A stretch of DNA of 38,782 bases from Rubrivivax sp. (lineage in GTDB: Bacteria > Pseudomonadota > Gammaproteobacteria > Burkholderiales > Burkholderiaceae_C), in assembly GCA_024641945.1 (NCBI GenBank), contig JAHECD010000038.1, forward strand, positions 1 through 38,782. The letters are read 5' to 3'. Below, piece after piece: positions 26,791-35,199 of this stretch. The stretch's first letter is position 1, and the number at the start of each line of letters is the position of its first letter. The notes beneath the pieces were generated by a model. It ran no database searches. It was not told the origin of the DNA and saw only the letters and a list, made by a program, of their open reading frames with translations. The position numbers and the translations under genes are program-made.

Positions 26791-28113
26791 ATGAACGCTC
26801 CCTTCGGCTTTGCGCTCGTGCTCGTGCTGACGCTCGTGGCGCAGGCCGCGTTGCCGGCCTACCGCCTGATGATCGTGCTCGGCGGCGCCGCACTGTCGTG
26901 TGCCGGCGCGGCCTGGTGGGGCGTGGCGAGTGTCGAGGCGGTCTTTGCCGGCGTTCCGTGGAACGTGCTGCTGATCCTGGTGGCGCTCGGACTGTTCACG
27001 CACCGTCTGGCGGACACGCAGGTCTTCGGCCTCGCATCGGTGGCGCTGGTGCGCGTGGCGCGTGCCCGCCCGGCGGCGCTGCTGGCGCTCAGCGCGGTGG
27101 GCACCTACGCCGTGTCGTCGGTGGTCAACAACCTGACCGCGCTGCTCGTGATCCTGCCGGTGCTGTTGACGGTATTTGCGTTGTCGGGTGTGTCGCAGCG
27201 CTTCATGGTCTGGACGCTCGGGCTGATGCTGGTGGCGTGCAACCTCGGCGGCGCGGCGACGCCGATCGGCGATTTCCCCGCGGTGCTGCTGCTCGGCCGC
27301 GGCAGCATGGGCTTCGGCCTGTACCTGCGCGAGGCCATGCCGCCCACGCTGGTGGCGATGGCGCTCATGCTCGTGCTGGTGCTGCTGCAGCGCCCTGCGC
27401 GCGACGTGCCGGCCACGCCGCTGGGGCGGCGCCTCACGCTCGCCACGCTCGCGCGCCTGTACCGTGGGGTGCGGATCGACTGGGTCCTGCTCGGCCCGTG
27501 CCTGGGCGCGCTGGTGGGCATGGTGGCGGGATGGCTGCTGCTGCCGTCGGCGTGGGGCATCGGGCCGGAGCTCGTGGCGTGGATCGGCGCCGGCATCGCG
27601 CTGCTCGCGCATCCGGCGCAGGGCGAGGCGGCGATCAAACGCGGGGTGGATGTCGAGGCGGTGCTCTTTCTGCTGGCGCTCTTCGTGATGGTCGGCGTCG
27701 TGCGCGAGACCGGGCTGTTCCAGGGCCTCGCCGTGTGGCTGCAGTCCGTGCCGCTGCCGCCCGAAGGGCAACTCGTGCTGTTCCTCGTGGTCGCGGCGTT
27801 TGCGACGGGCCTGTTCTCCGCCGGCCCCAGCATGGCCGCCTTGCTCGAGGTGGCCGACGTGCTGGCGCGGCAGTTCCCGTCCGATGCGGTCTACGTGGGG
27901 CTGGCGCTGTCGGTCTGCGCGGGCAGCAGCCTGTTCCTCACGGCGGCCACCGCCGGGCCGCTGATGCAGAGCCTGACCGAGCGCGCGGCGCTGCGTGGTG
28001 TCGACGGAGAGCCGCTGCTTTTCGGGTTCCGCGAATACCTCGGTGTCGGCCTGCTCGGCTTCGTGGTCATCCTCGGCGTGGGCATCGTGCGCACGCTGTG
28101 GGCGATCGCCTGA
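26791..28113 (+). CDS. Ion transporter superfamily permease (SLC13/ArsB-like)
   Basis: A 440-residue inner-membrane protein with about eleven to twelve hydrophobic segments in two similar halves. SSVVNNLTALLVILPVL in the first half and LACNLGG-like VACNLGGAATPIGDFPAV carry the Asn-rich and Gly-Gly-Ala-Thr loops typical of the superfamily that includes ArsB, NhaD and dicarboxylate carriers. The second-half counterpart is FSAGPSMAALLEV followed by CAGSSLFLTAATAGP. Anion, sodium/proton or dicarboxylate transport are all possible. It begins 12 bases after the preceding hypothetical gene and converges on the lipoprotein gene across 25 bases. Confidence 0.8.
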   Translation: MNAPFGFALVLVLTLVAQAALPAYRLMIVLGGAALSCAGAAWWGVASVEAVFAGVPWNVLLILVALGLFTHRLADTQVFGLASVALVRVARARPAALLALSAVGTYAVSSVVNNLTALLVILPVLLTVFALSGVSQRFMVWTLGLMLVACNLGGAATPIGDFPAVLLLGRGSMGFGLYLREAMPPTLVAMALMLVLVLLQRPARDVPATPLGRRLTLATLARLYRGVRIDWVLLGPCLGALVGMVAGWLLLPSAWGIGPELVAWIGAGIALLAHPAQGEAAIKRGVDVEAVLFLLALFVMVGVVRETGLFQGLAVWLQSVPLPPEGQLVLFLVVAAFATGLFSAGPSMAALLEVADVLARQFPSDAVYVGLALSVCAGSSLFLTAATAGPLMQSLTERAALRGVDGEPLLFGFREYLGVGLLGFVVILGVGIVRTLWAIA

Positions 28114-28138
28114 CCCGCGTCGGGCGCAGCGCTGGGGC

Positions 28139-28912
28139 TCAGGGGTCGCGGCCTTCGCGTTTCTCGACCATCTTCCACGCGCCGTCGATCCAGCGCGACA
28201 CCTGCAGCGTGTAGGTGCCCGGCCGCTTGTAGTCGCGGGCCTCGCGCCGCAGCGGCACGAGTTGGCCGTCCTTGAAGGCATACACCTCGGTGCCGTAGCG
28301 GGTGGCGCTGTCACGCCACGACGATGTCACCTCGCGCCGGGTGCGGTCGAACTGCGGCGATGACAGCTCGTTCAGCGCCGTGCTCGACACGAAGTGCCCG
28401 GTCGAGGGCTCGTACAGCCAGTTGAGATACGGAACATTCGGCCCCACCGGGCGCGACTCGATCAGCCGGAGGTCGGCATAACCGTCGAAATTCATGTCCA
28501 GCACCTCGAGGCCCGGTGCGTCGGCCGCCCACGGCGTGTCGGTGGACAGGCCGTCGATGCGCTGGGCCGGCGCCGTGTCCGTGCCCCGGCGCACTTCGAG
28601 GGCCCGCACACGCAACACGCCGGTGTCCCGCGGCGGCGCGTCCGCCACGAGCGTGAAGGTCATCTCCGGCAGGCTGTCGTGGATGTGTGCCTTGACGTTG
28701 ATGCTGGAGCCGGCGGCCGGCGGCGCTGGCGCCGCAGCGGGCATGCTCGGGGCCTGAACCACTGCTGCGGCCGCGGTGTCGGGCTCGGGCGCGGGGGGCG
28801 GCGGGGTCGACGGCGGTGGCTGGGTGGCGTCGCCACAGCCCGACACCATGAAGGCGACGGCGCCGGCCAGGAATGACCCGATGGTCAACTTGGCGAGGGG
28901 CCGGCGCCACAT
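28139..28912 (-). CDS. XAC2610-family lipoprotein, probable immunity protein to the GH19 enzyme
   Basis: A 257-residue lipoprotein. The lipobox VSGC places the lipidated cysteine at residue 26; a Pro/Ala-rich linker runs to about residue 66. The folded part has VLDMNFDGYADLRLIES, an EF-hand-like DxNxDG calcium loop followed by a YEPSTGHFV strand, which is the signature region of XAC2610-related proteins. In Xanthomonas, XAC2610 is a periplasmic lipoprotein that inhibits the GH19 peptidoglycan hydrolase XAC2609, a secreted antibacterial effector. Here the gene begins three bases after the stop of a GH19 gene, the same pairing. Identity as inhibitor is inferred from family and context. Confidence 0.78.
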   Translation of the reverse strand: MWRRPLAKLTIGSFLAGAVAFMVSGCGDATQPPPSTPPPPAPEPDTAAAAVVQAPSMPAAAPAPPAAGSSINVKAHIHDSLPEMTFTLVADAPPRDTGVLRVRALEVRRGTDTAPAQRIDGLSTDTPWAADAPGLEVLDMNFDGYADLRLIESRPVGPNVPYLNWLYEPSTGHFVSSTALNELSSPQFDRTRREVTSSWRDSATRYGTEVYAFKDGQLVPLRREARDYKRPGTYTLQVSRWIDGAWKMVEKREGRDP

Positions 28913-28915
28913 CGA

Positions 28916-29704
28916 TCAGAGCCCCAGCACGGCCTTGGCGCGCCTGAGGTTGTGCATCCGGTCATCCAGACCGTTGTAGCCGCCATTGATGCGCTTGGTG
29001 ACCGCCTTCACGTCGTCCGTCTCGGCCAGTGCGTCGAGGCCACGGTCCTTCCAGAACCAGCACGAGACGTCGACCGCCACCATCGGGTCGGTCGACAGCA
29101 GTTCGGGATGCGCCAAATAGTCGACGCCGGTGTACTTGCTGTAGGCGGTGTAGTTGGCGCGGCCGGTCAGCTGGATGAGGCCACGGCCCTTGTAGCGACG
29201 CCCGTCGCCGTCGTGGGTGTTGCCGAGATCCCTGCGGCCCTCGTAGGCGGCGCCGCTGGCCAGCTCTTCGGTGTACAGAAAGGACATCGACTCGTGCCCG
29301 AGCTGCGAGATGAAGTGCGACAGCTGCAGCGACGAGGTGATGCCGTACTTGATGATGCCGGCCTTCAGCGGTTCGAAGAACAGGTTGATCTTGCTGGAGG
29401 CGGCCAGCGGCAGCACGATCTCCAGCTTCTCCTTCGACGGCCCGTCCGGCAGGCCGGCCAGCAGCGCCTTGACCGTGGCATCGCCCGGAGCGATGAGCGC
29501 ATCGGACTCGCGCAGCTTCATCACGCCGGTCTCGAACGCCTCGATGCGCCTGAGCGTATTCGGGCCGATGCGGCCGTCGGTGTCGAGCGGTGCCGGCTGA
29601 GGTGCCGGAAAGCGATCGGCATTGAGGTTGAGCAGGATCTGGATGGCGGCGACGTCGGCGATGTCGTTGCGCCCGCCGCGCCCGACCGAACTTGCAATAC
29701 ACAT
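28916..29704 (-). CDS. GH19 peptidoglycan hydrolase with N-terminal peptidoglycan-binding-like domain
   Basis: A 262-residue cell-wall hydrolase. Residues 5-60 (SVGRGGRNDIADVAAIQ, then GRIGPNTLRRIEAFE) resemble the peptidoglycan-binding 1 fold. The GH19 lysozyme/chitinase domain runs from about 95 to the end: LGHESMSF with the catalytic acid Glu138, then the DLGNTHDGDG and YKGRGLIQLTGRANY blocks. There is no signal peptide, so it must leave the cell by a dedicated secretion system or lysis. GAGGAGAA precedes the ATG. It is co-transcribed with the lipoprotein downstream. It could be a domesticated phage endolysin, but no other phage genes are present and the lipoprotein partner favours an effector. 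Confidence 0.85.
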   Translation of the reverse strand: MCIASSVGRGGRNDIADVAAIQILLNLNADRFPAPQPAPLDTDGRIGPNTLRRIEAFETGVMKLRESDALIAPGDATVKALLAGLPDGPSKEKLEIVLPLAASSKINLFFEPLKAGIIKYGITSSLQLSHFISQLGHESMSFLYTEELASGAAYEGRRDLGNTHDGDGRRYKGRGLIQLTGRANYTAYSKYTGVDYLAHPELLSTDPMVAVDVSCWFWKDRGLDALAETDDVKAVTKRINGGYNGLDDRMHNLRRAKAVLGL

Positions 29705-29870
29705 CTTCGTTCTCCTCGTGTGTGCGCCCGGCAGAGATGGCGTCATCCAGCGCACCGTCCGGGCCTGATGAAACGCAGCCGCTGGAGGCCGCGAGCATAG
29801 GGCGCGTGGCGGGTTGGCAGCCATCCCATACATGTCGGATGCCCCGTGCGTGTGGTGGCGGGCACCGCCG

Positions 29871-29889
29871 TCCCCCTCAACCAGGGGGA
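29871..29889. other. Hairpin in the gap before the beta-solenoid gene
   Basis: TCCCCCT and AGGGGGA form a perfect 7-bp stem around a five-base loop. The 317-base gap 29705-30021 lies between the divergent GH19 and beta-solenoid genes; besides this hairpin I see only GC-rich DNA with further C-rich/G-rich runs and no clear promoter. A similar C-run/G-run hairpin occurs at 31765-31785, on the other side of the beta-solenoid gene. Confidence 0.4.
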
Positions 29890-30021
29890 AATGCGTGGTG
29901 AACAGGCCCACGGGCCCCTTGAGCGCGGGGGAGGCCAGCCCCACGGGGCCGATGCGTTTCCGCAGAATGGGTTCCACCTTCACTTCAGCGGGGTGCCGCC
30001 ACCCACCCGCCGACCGCCCCG

Positions 30022-31629
30022 ATGCCCTCGACCCGGACCTCCGCTGCCGCCGCCGCGCTGGCCCGCTTCGGACGCCTGCGTCCTGCCGAGAAGTTGCTCG
30101 TGCGGGCCTGTGCCGCCGGGGACATCGCCAAGGTCGCCCTGCGTCTGCCCGATGCACCGTCGGACGTGGTCGGCATCCGGGCCTCGCTGCTGGCCTTCAT
30201 CCTGCGCGGCGGTCTGCCCTTCAAGGGGCGCCAGGTGCAACTCGTGGGCGCCTTCATCGAAGGTCGGCTCGACCTGGCCGATGCGCGTATCGAAGGCGGG
30301 CTGTGGCTCTACCGCTGCAGCTTCGACAGTGCGGTCGTGCTCGAGGATGCCCAGGTGCTCGGCGCCGTCACGCTGTCCGGATGCCACCTCCCTGGCGTGC
30401 TTGCCGACCGATGCCGGGTCAGCAAAGGCCTGGCCATCAACGCCGGCAGCACCGTGCTGCACGAGGTGCACCTGGCCCACGGCCGCATTGGCGGCGATGT
30501 CGATTTCTCGGGGCTCGACCTGAGCGGCGCCAGTGACCGCGTGAACGTGCGCCGTGCGCTGCTGGCTGATCACCTGGAGGTGGCCGGCTCTCTCCGGCTG
30601 GGCCAGCGCTTCCATGCGGTGGGCGACGTGCAGTTCACCGGCGCGCAGGTACACGGCGACGTGCACATCGGCGGTCACTTCAATGGGTGCCTGCAGGCCG
30701 GCGGCATGCGCAGTGCCGCGCTCGTCCTCGACCAGCTGCGCGTCGGTGGCCACCTGACCTTCGAGCCCGGCTTCGGCGCTGCCGGCGGCGTGCGGCTGCG
30801 TCGGGCCTGCATCGGCGCCGACCTGGGCGCGCGTGGCGCCAACTTCGACTGGCTCGGCGACGCGGCCTGGATGTCCGGCTCGGCGCTGGCGCTCGACGGT
30901 GCCCGCATCCGCGGCACGCTCGACCTGCGCGAGCAGCAGGCACCGCTGCACGGTGTATCGCTCGCCGATGCCCGTGCCACGACGCTGGCGGACGACTTGA
31001 CCACCTGGGGCGACAAGCTCGTGATCGACGGTTTCGACTACCGGCGCTTTGCCGACGGTGCGCCGCTGCACGATCAATTCCGCATCGACTGGCTCGAGCG
31101 GCAGGAACCGGCGCACCTGCGCGCGCAATTCCGCATGCAGCCGTGGCGGCAGACCGTGCGCGTGCTGCGGCGCATGGGGCACGGCCACGCCGCCCAGGGC
31201 GTCGCGCTTCGGCGCGAGGTCTGGCTCGGCCGGAACGGCCGCGTGGGTGCGTGGGCGGCCCCCGGCTGGCGCTGGGCGCCGCGTGCCGGGCACGGCCTGC
31301 TGGGCACTCTGGCGGGCCACGGCCACCGGCCCGGCCGGCTGGTGGCCTGGATGGCAGGTGTGTGGCTGGCGTGTGGGCTCGGTTACCGCACGGCCCTGAC
31401 CCAAGGGCTCGGCCCGCAGGCCGCGCCGGAGGTGGACCCGTTCGTCTATTCGCTGGATCGCCTGCTGCCGCTGGCCGATCTGCACCCGCCGGTCGCCTGG
31501 GCATCGGGCGGTGCGGGGGCTGCCGCGCTGCGATGGCTCGGCCAGGCCGAAGCCGGGTTCGGTTGGCTGGCGATGGTACTGCTCCTGGCGTCGCTGGCCG
31601 GCTGGATGGACCGCGACCGGCGCGGTTGA
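30022..31629 (+). CDS. Beta-solenoid protein with C-terminal membrane anchor, function unknown
   Basis: A 535-residue protein. Residues 45-330 are a run of short beta repeats with regularly spaced hydrophobic residues and glycines (FIEGRLDLADARIEGGLWL; VLGAVTLSGCHLPGVLADRC; VHGDVHIGGHFNGCLQAGG), like pentapeptide-related or bactofilin-like solenoids. Around 355-400 is a conserved, more globular segment (FRIDWLERQEPAHLRAQFRMQ, then MGHGHAAQGVALRRE). Two hydrophobic segments near 450-465 and 510-528 suggest a membrane anchor. Similar proteins in actinobacteria and proteobacteria are sometimes labelled 'membrane-associated oxidoreductase', for which I see no redox motif. It lies 232 bases before the type I secretion genes. 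Confidence 0.75.
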   Translation: MPSTRTSAAAAALARFGRLRPAEKLLVRACAAGDIAKVALRLPDAPSDVVGIRASLLAFILRGGLPFKGRQVQLVGAFIEGRLDLADARIEGGLWLYRCSFDSAVVLEDAQVLGAVTLSGCHLPGVLADRCRVSKGLAINAGSTVLHEVHLAHGRIGGDVDFSGLDLSGASDRVNVRRALLADHLEVAGSLRLGQRFHAVGDVQFTGAQVHGDVHIGGHFNGCLQAGGMRSAALVLDQLRVGGHLTFEPGFGAAGGVRLRRACIGADLGARGANFDWLGDAAWMSGSALALDGARIRGTLDLREQQAPLHGVSLADARATTLADDLTTWGDKLVIDGFDYRRFADGAPLHDQFRIDWLERQEPAHLRAQFRMQPWRQTVRVLRRMGHGHAAQGVALRREVWLGRNGRVGAWAAPGWRWAPRAGHGLLGTLAGHGHRPGRLVAWMAGVWLACGLGYRTALTQGLGPQAAPEVDPFVYSLDRLLPLADLHPPVAWASGGAGAAALRWLGQAEAGFGWLAMVLLLASLAGWMDRDRRG

Positions 31630-31764
31630 ACGTCGCGCGACGGTGTCGTCGCGAACAGCCAATGTTCGACATGAGTATCTATCCGGGCGTCATGAGTTGC
31701 CGTAGAGGCACGCGCTGACGACCCCCGCGTTCTTGGGGGCACCCCCCATTCGGAGCGACCCGGG

Positions 31765-31785
31765 CTAGGGGGCGGCTCCCCCCAG
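31765..31785. other. Hairpin between the beta-solenoid and type I secretion genes
   Basis: CTAGGGGG and CCCCCCAG pair in an 8-bp stem with one mismatch around a five-base loop. A weaker CCCCC/GGGGG hairpin lies at 31722-31739. It could terminate the upstream gene or be part of a small intergenic repeat shared with 29871-29889. No T-run follows. Confidence 0.35.
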
Positions 31786-31861
31786 TTGACAGGCTCCCGT
31801 TGGGCGCGGGCCGCGGCGATGCTCTCGCCGTCGGTCACCTGACCTGCCTCGGGAACGCTCC

Positions 31862-33610
31862 ATGAACTGGCTCCTGTCTCCACCGCTGCGGTCCGCCGTC
31901 GCACTTGCCGCGTTGGCGTCGCTGCTGCTGAACGTCGCGCTCCTCGCGCCGTCGTTGTACATGCTCGAAGTCTTCGACCGCGTCTTCGCGAGCCGTAGCC
32001 TCGAAACGCTGACCATGCTGACAGTGCTGGCGGCGCTGGCGCTCGGGCTGGCCTTCGCGATGGACCGCGCCCGGTCGCTCGCCCTGGCGCGTGCCGGGCG
32101 CATCGTCGATGCGACGCTCGCGCCGGCCGCGCTGGAGGCGCTGCTGGAAGACGCCGCCACCGCGCGCGGGCGCATGGACCGCCAGGCCGTGCACGACGTC
32201 GCCCGGCTGCGCACCTTTCTCGCGGGGCCGGCGGTGCAGGCGCTGTTCGACGCGCCGTGGCTGCCGCTGTACCTGGCCGTCATCTATGCGCTGCACCCGG
32301 CGCTGGGCGTCACGGCCACGCTGGCCGCGGCGCTGCTGTTCGCCCTCGGGCTCGCCACCGAGCGGATCCTGCGGGCGGACAACGATGCGGCGGCCGGTGC
32401 GAGCCGTGCGGCGGCGCGGCAGGTCGAGGCGATGTCGCGCAATGCCGAGGTGTTGCTGGGCATGGGCATGTTGGCCAACGCGCTCGGGCGCTGGAGCGGC
32501 CTGCACGACCACGCCTTGGCGGCGCAGGGGCGCGTGGGCGCCGCGCACGCTGCGCTCTCGGCGCTCGGCCGCATCGTGCGCCAGGGTGTCCAGGTGGGCA
32601 TGCTGGCGCTCGGCGCCTGGCTCGTCGTGTCGGAGCATGCGTCGCCCGGCATCATGGTGGCGGCGACGATCCTGATCGCGCGTGCACTGCAGCCGGTCGA
32701 CCACCTGATCGCCGGCTGGAAGTCCCTGCTCGAAGTGCGCGCCGCCTGGCAGCGCCTGGGTCAGGCCTCGGTGCCCGCGGGTGCGGAGTCGGACGTGCAG
32801 CTGCCGGCGCTGACCGGTGCCCTGCGGCTGGAACGCGTGAGCTTGCAGGCGCCGGCGACGGGGCTGCCGATCATTCGTGGCGTCAGCCTGGCGGTCCAGG
32901 CCGGGGAGTGCCTCGGCCTCGTCGGCCCCAGCGGCTCGGGCAAGACCACGCTCGTGCGGCTCGTGCTCGGGCTGCGCACGCCGCAGGCCGGCACGGTGCG
33001 GCTCGACGGCGTGGATATCGCCGTCTGGCCGCGGGCGCAGCGTGCGGAGGCGGTGGGGTATCTGCCGCAGGACGTGGAGCTGTTTGCCGGCACGGTGGCC
33101 CAGAACATCGCGCGCCTCGGGCCGGTGGATTCCGACCGCGTGATCGCGGCCGCACGGCTGGCCGGCGTGCACGATCTCGTCACGCGCCTGCCGCACGCCT
33201 ACGACACCGAGATCGGCGACGACGGCACGTCGCTGTCGGGCGGGCAGCGCCAGCGCATTGCCCTGGCGCGGGCCGTCTACGGCATGCCGCGCCTGGTGGT
33301 GCTGGACGAGCCCAACGCGAATCTGGACAACGAAGGCGAACAGGCACTGTCGGCGGCGATCGACGCGCTCAAGCAGGCGGGGACGACGGTGGTGCTGGTC
33401 TCGCACCGCCCGTGGCTCATGCGCCATGCCGACCGGCTGACCGTGTTGCGCGACGGCGCGCTCGAAGTCTGCGGGCCGCGCGACGAAGTACTCGCCCGGC
33501 TGGCCGGGGCCACCGTCCGCCCGCTGCGCCCGCTGAGCCCGATTCCGCCGCACCCCGCCGGCACGATCACCACGCAGGCCGCCGTGGCCGCGCAAGGAGA
33601 ACTCGCATGA
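31862..33610 (+). CDS. Type I secretion ABC transporter (permease/ATPase), PrtD/HasD type
   Basis: A 582-residue inner-membrane exporter. The N-terminal 300 residues form the membrane domain, starting with a hydrophobic NVALLAPSLYMLEVFDRVF segment typical of PrtD/AprD/HasD proteins and lacking a C39 peptidase or CLD domain. The ATPase domain has Walker A GPSGSGKTT (about 354-362), Q-loop LPQDVELFAG, signature LSGGQRQRIALARA (about 458) and Walker B LVVLDEPNANLD. It should export an unprocessed protein with a C-terminal signal, and the RTX protein two genes downstream fits. Its stop overlaps the adaptor start in an ATGA. Confidence 0.93.
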   Translation: MNWLLSPPLRSAVALAALASLLLNVALLAPSLYMLEVFDRVFASRSLETLTMLTVLAALALGLAFAMDRARSLALARAGRIVDATLAPAALEALLEDAATARGRMDRQAVHDVARLRTFLAGPAVQALFDAPWLPLYLAVIYALHPALGVTATLAAALLFALGLATERILRADNDAAAGASRAAARQVEAMSRNAEVLLGMGMLANALGRWSGLHDHALAAQGRVGAAHAALSALGRIVRQGVQVGMLALGAWLVVSEHASPGIMVAATILIARALQPVDHLIAGWKSLLEVRAAWQRLGQASVPAGAESDVQLPALTGALRLERVSLQAPATGLPIIRGVSLAVQAGECLGLVGPSGSGKTTLVRLVLGLRTPQAGTVRLDGVDIAVWPRAQRAEAVGYLPQDVELFAGTVAQNIARLGPVDSDRVIAAARLAGVHDLVTRLPHAYDTEIGDDGTSLSGGQRQRIALARAVYGMPRLVVLDEPNANLDNEGEQALSAAIDALKQAGTTVVLVSHRPWLMRHADRLTVLRDGALEVCGPRDEVLARLAGATVRPLRPLSPIPPHPAGTITTQAAVAAQGELA

Positions 33611-34977
33611 ACCCGAACCAGCTCCTTCCCGCACGCGCCGGCGTGTCTACGCTCGCACTGCGGCTGACCCGGGCCGCGCCCCGCCACGACGACCGGGTGG
33701 CCAGCCGCGGGCTGGCGCGCCGCGTGATCGTGCCGTCCGCTGTCGTGGCGGCGCTGCTCGCGCTCTGGAGTGCCACCGCGCCGCTGGCCGGCGCCGTGGT
33801 CGCGCCAGGCCAGGTGCAACCGGAGTTCGGCCGCAAGGTCGTGCAGCACCAGGAAGGCGGCCTGCTGCGCGAGTTGCTCGTGCGCACCGGCCAGCCGGTC
33901 AAGCGGGGTGACCCGCTGCTCGTGGTGGCCGACGTGCGCAACGACGCCGCGGTGGAACTGCTGCGCCGGCAGCATGCGGCCGAGCGCCTGCGCGTGGCGC
34001 GTGCGTCGGCCGAACTCGACCTGCGCGACAGCGTCGCCTGGCCCGCCGACCTGCGTGACGCCGGCACTGACGATGGCGCCTCCGACGCCTTGCGGCGCGA
34101 GCAGCAGCTCTTCGACGCGCGCCGAAGGGTGATGACCGAGCGCGTCAATGCGTTGCAGCTGCAGCAGTCGCAGGTGCGGGCACAAGAGATGGCGATGGAC
34201 GCGCAGGTCGGGTCGATGCAGCGCGCCGCGGAGTTGTCGCGTGCCGAGCTCGATGTCAACCGCGAACTCGTCGCCGGCGGATTCATCCAGAAGACGCGCC
34301 TGATGGGTTTGGAGCGCGTGACCGCGGATGCCGACGCGCGCTCGGCCGCGGCGCGCGGGCAGGTGGCGCAGGCGCGCGGCCAGCTCGTCGCGCTGGGCCA
34401 TGCGATCGCGCAGGCGCGCGCCGAATACCGCCAGCAGGCCGCCGACGAGTTGAAGGCCGCGAGCGCGCGCATCGACGAACTCGACGACCGCCTGCGCCCC
34501 GGCGTCGACCTCGTCGAGCGCCAGACCGTGCGCGCGCCGGTGGACGGCATCGTGATGGCCTTGCGGGTCAGCGCGCCCGGCACCGCGATCGCGCCGCGCG
34601 AACCGCTGCTGGAGATCGCACCATCGGGCGAAGGCCTGGTCGTCGAGACGCGCATCGAGCCGCACGATATCGACCACGTCAGGGCCGGCGGCGCCGCCGA
34701 GGTGCGCCTGGCGGCCTTCGACAACCGGCGCGTGCCGCTGCTGCCGGCGACCGTGCGCACCGTCTCGCCCGATGCGTCGAGCGACGTCGCGGGCCAGCCG
34801 CCGCACTACCGCGCGCAGGTCGAGGTGTCGGCCGCCGAACTTGCGCGCCGGCCCGAACTGCGCCTGCAGGCCGGCATGCCGGTGGAGGTGTTCATCACGA
34901 CACCGCCGCGCACGCTGTTCGAGTACCTGCTGGAGCCGCTCGGCCTCTTTGCGCACCGCGCGCTGCGCGAGCCCTGA
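33607..34977 (+). CDS. Type I secretion membrane-fusion protein, HlyD/PrtE family
   Basis: A 456-residue periplasmic adaptor with one N-terminal membrane anchor (about 40-60), a split lipoyl domain (KVVQHQEGGLLRELLVRTGQ and VRAPVDGIVMALRVSAPG), a long coiled-coil of roughly 150 residues in between, and a beta-barrel domain near the end (VETRIEPHDIDHVRAGG). It links the ABC transporter to a TolC-type outer-membrane channel. No TolC gene lies in the window, so a channel encoded elsewhere must be shared. It is co-translated with the ABC gene and 222 bases before the RTX gene. Confidence 0.93.
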   Translation: MNPNQLLPARAGVSTLALRLTRAAPRHDDRVASRGLARRVIVPSAVVAALLALWSATAPLAGAVVAPGQVQPEFGRKVVQHQEGGLLRELLVRTGQPVKRGDPLLVVADVRNDAAVELLRRQHAAERLRVARASAELDLRDSVAWPADLRDAGTDDGASDALRREQQLFDARRRVMTERVNALQLQQSQVRAQEMAMDAQVGSMQRAAELSRAELDVNRELVAGGFIQKTRLMGLERVTADADARSAAARGQVAQARGQLVALGHAIAQARAEYRQQAADELKAASARIDELDDRLRPGVDLVERQTVRAPVDGIVMALRVSAPGTAIAPREPLLEIAPSGEGLVVETRIEPHDIDHVRAGGAAEVRLAAFDNRRVPLLPATVRTVSPDASSDVAGQPPHYRAQVEVSAAELARRPELRLQAGMPVEVFITTPPRTLFEYLLEPLGLFAHRALREP

Positions 34978-35095
34978 CAGAGCGGCCAGCGTTCACGTCG
35001 AGATCCAACGCAAGGAGCTTCACCAACCAACCACGGCCCGGCCGTGACCCCGACAAAGGCATCACCGGCGATGAGTGCGGTGCCGGCGATGCCCA

Positions 35096-35134
35096 CCGGA
35101 CGGCGCGCTGCCCACGAGGCGGCGCGCCGTCCGG
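35096..35134 (+). promoter_or_regulatory. Perfect 13-bp hairpin between the secretion genes and the RTX gene
   Basis: CCGGACGGCGCGC at 35096-35108 is exactly complementary to GCGCGCCGTCCGG at 35122-35134, with a 13-base loop. There is no T-run after it. It lies 65 bases before the RTX start. It may act as a partial terminator, as a stabilising structure at a processed 5' end, or both, which would set substrate and exporter levels apart. The structure is directly seen; its role is inference. Confidence 0.55.
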
Positions 35135-35199
35135 AACAAGGCCCGCACTCGAACACGGAAACACAGTCTGTCATCACACCCTCACTGGAGAAATTCATC

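Noticed and set aside
28139..29704. Prophage lysis cassette as explanation of the GH19 gene
   Set aside because: No holin, spanin, structural or integrase genes lie nearby, and the partner gene is an XAC2610-type lipoprotein.
29814..30536. Plus-strand open frame starting before the beta-solenoid gene
   Set aside because: It overlaps the solenoid gene in another frame, is Arg/Pro-rich, and has no ordered sequence pattern.
35044..35199. N-terminal extension of the RTX protein from a GTG at 35044
   Set aside because: The extension crosses the 13-bp hairpin, has no family resemblance, and the ATG at 35200 has a proper ribosome-binding site.
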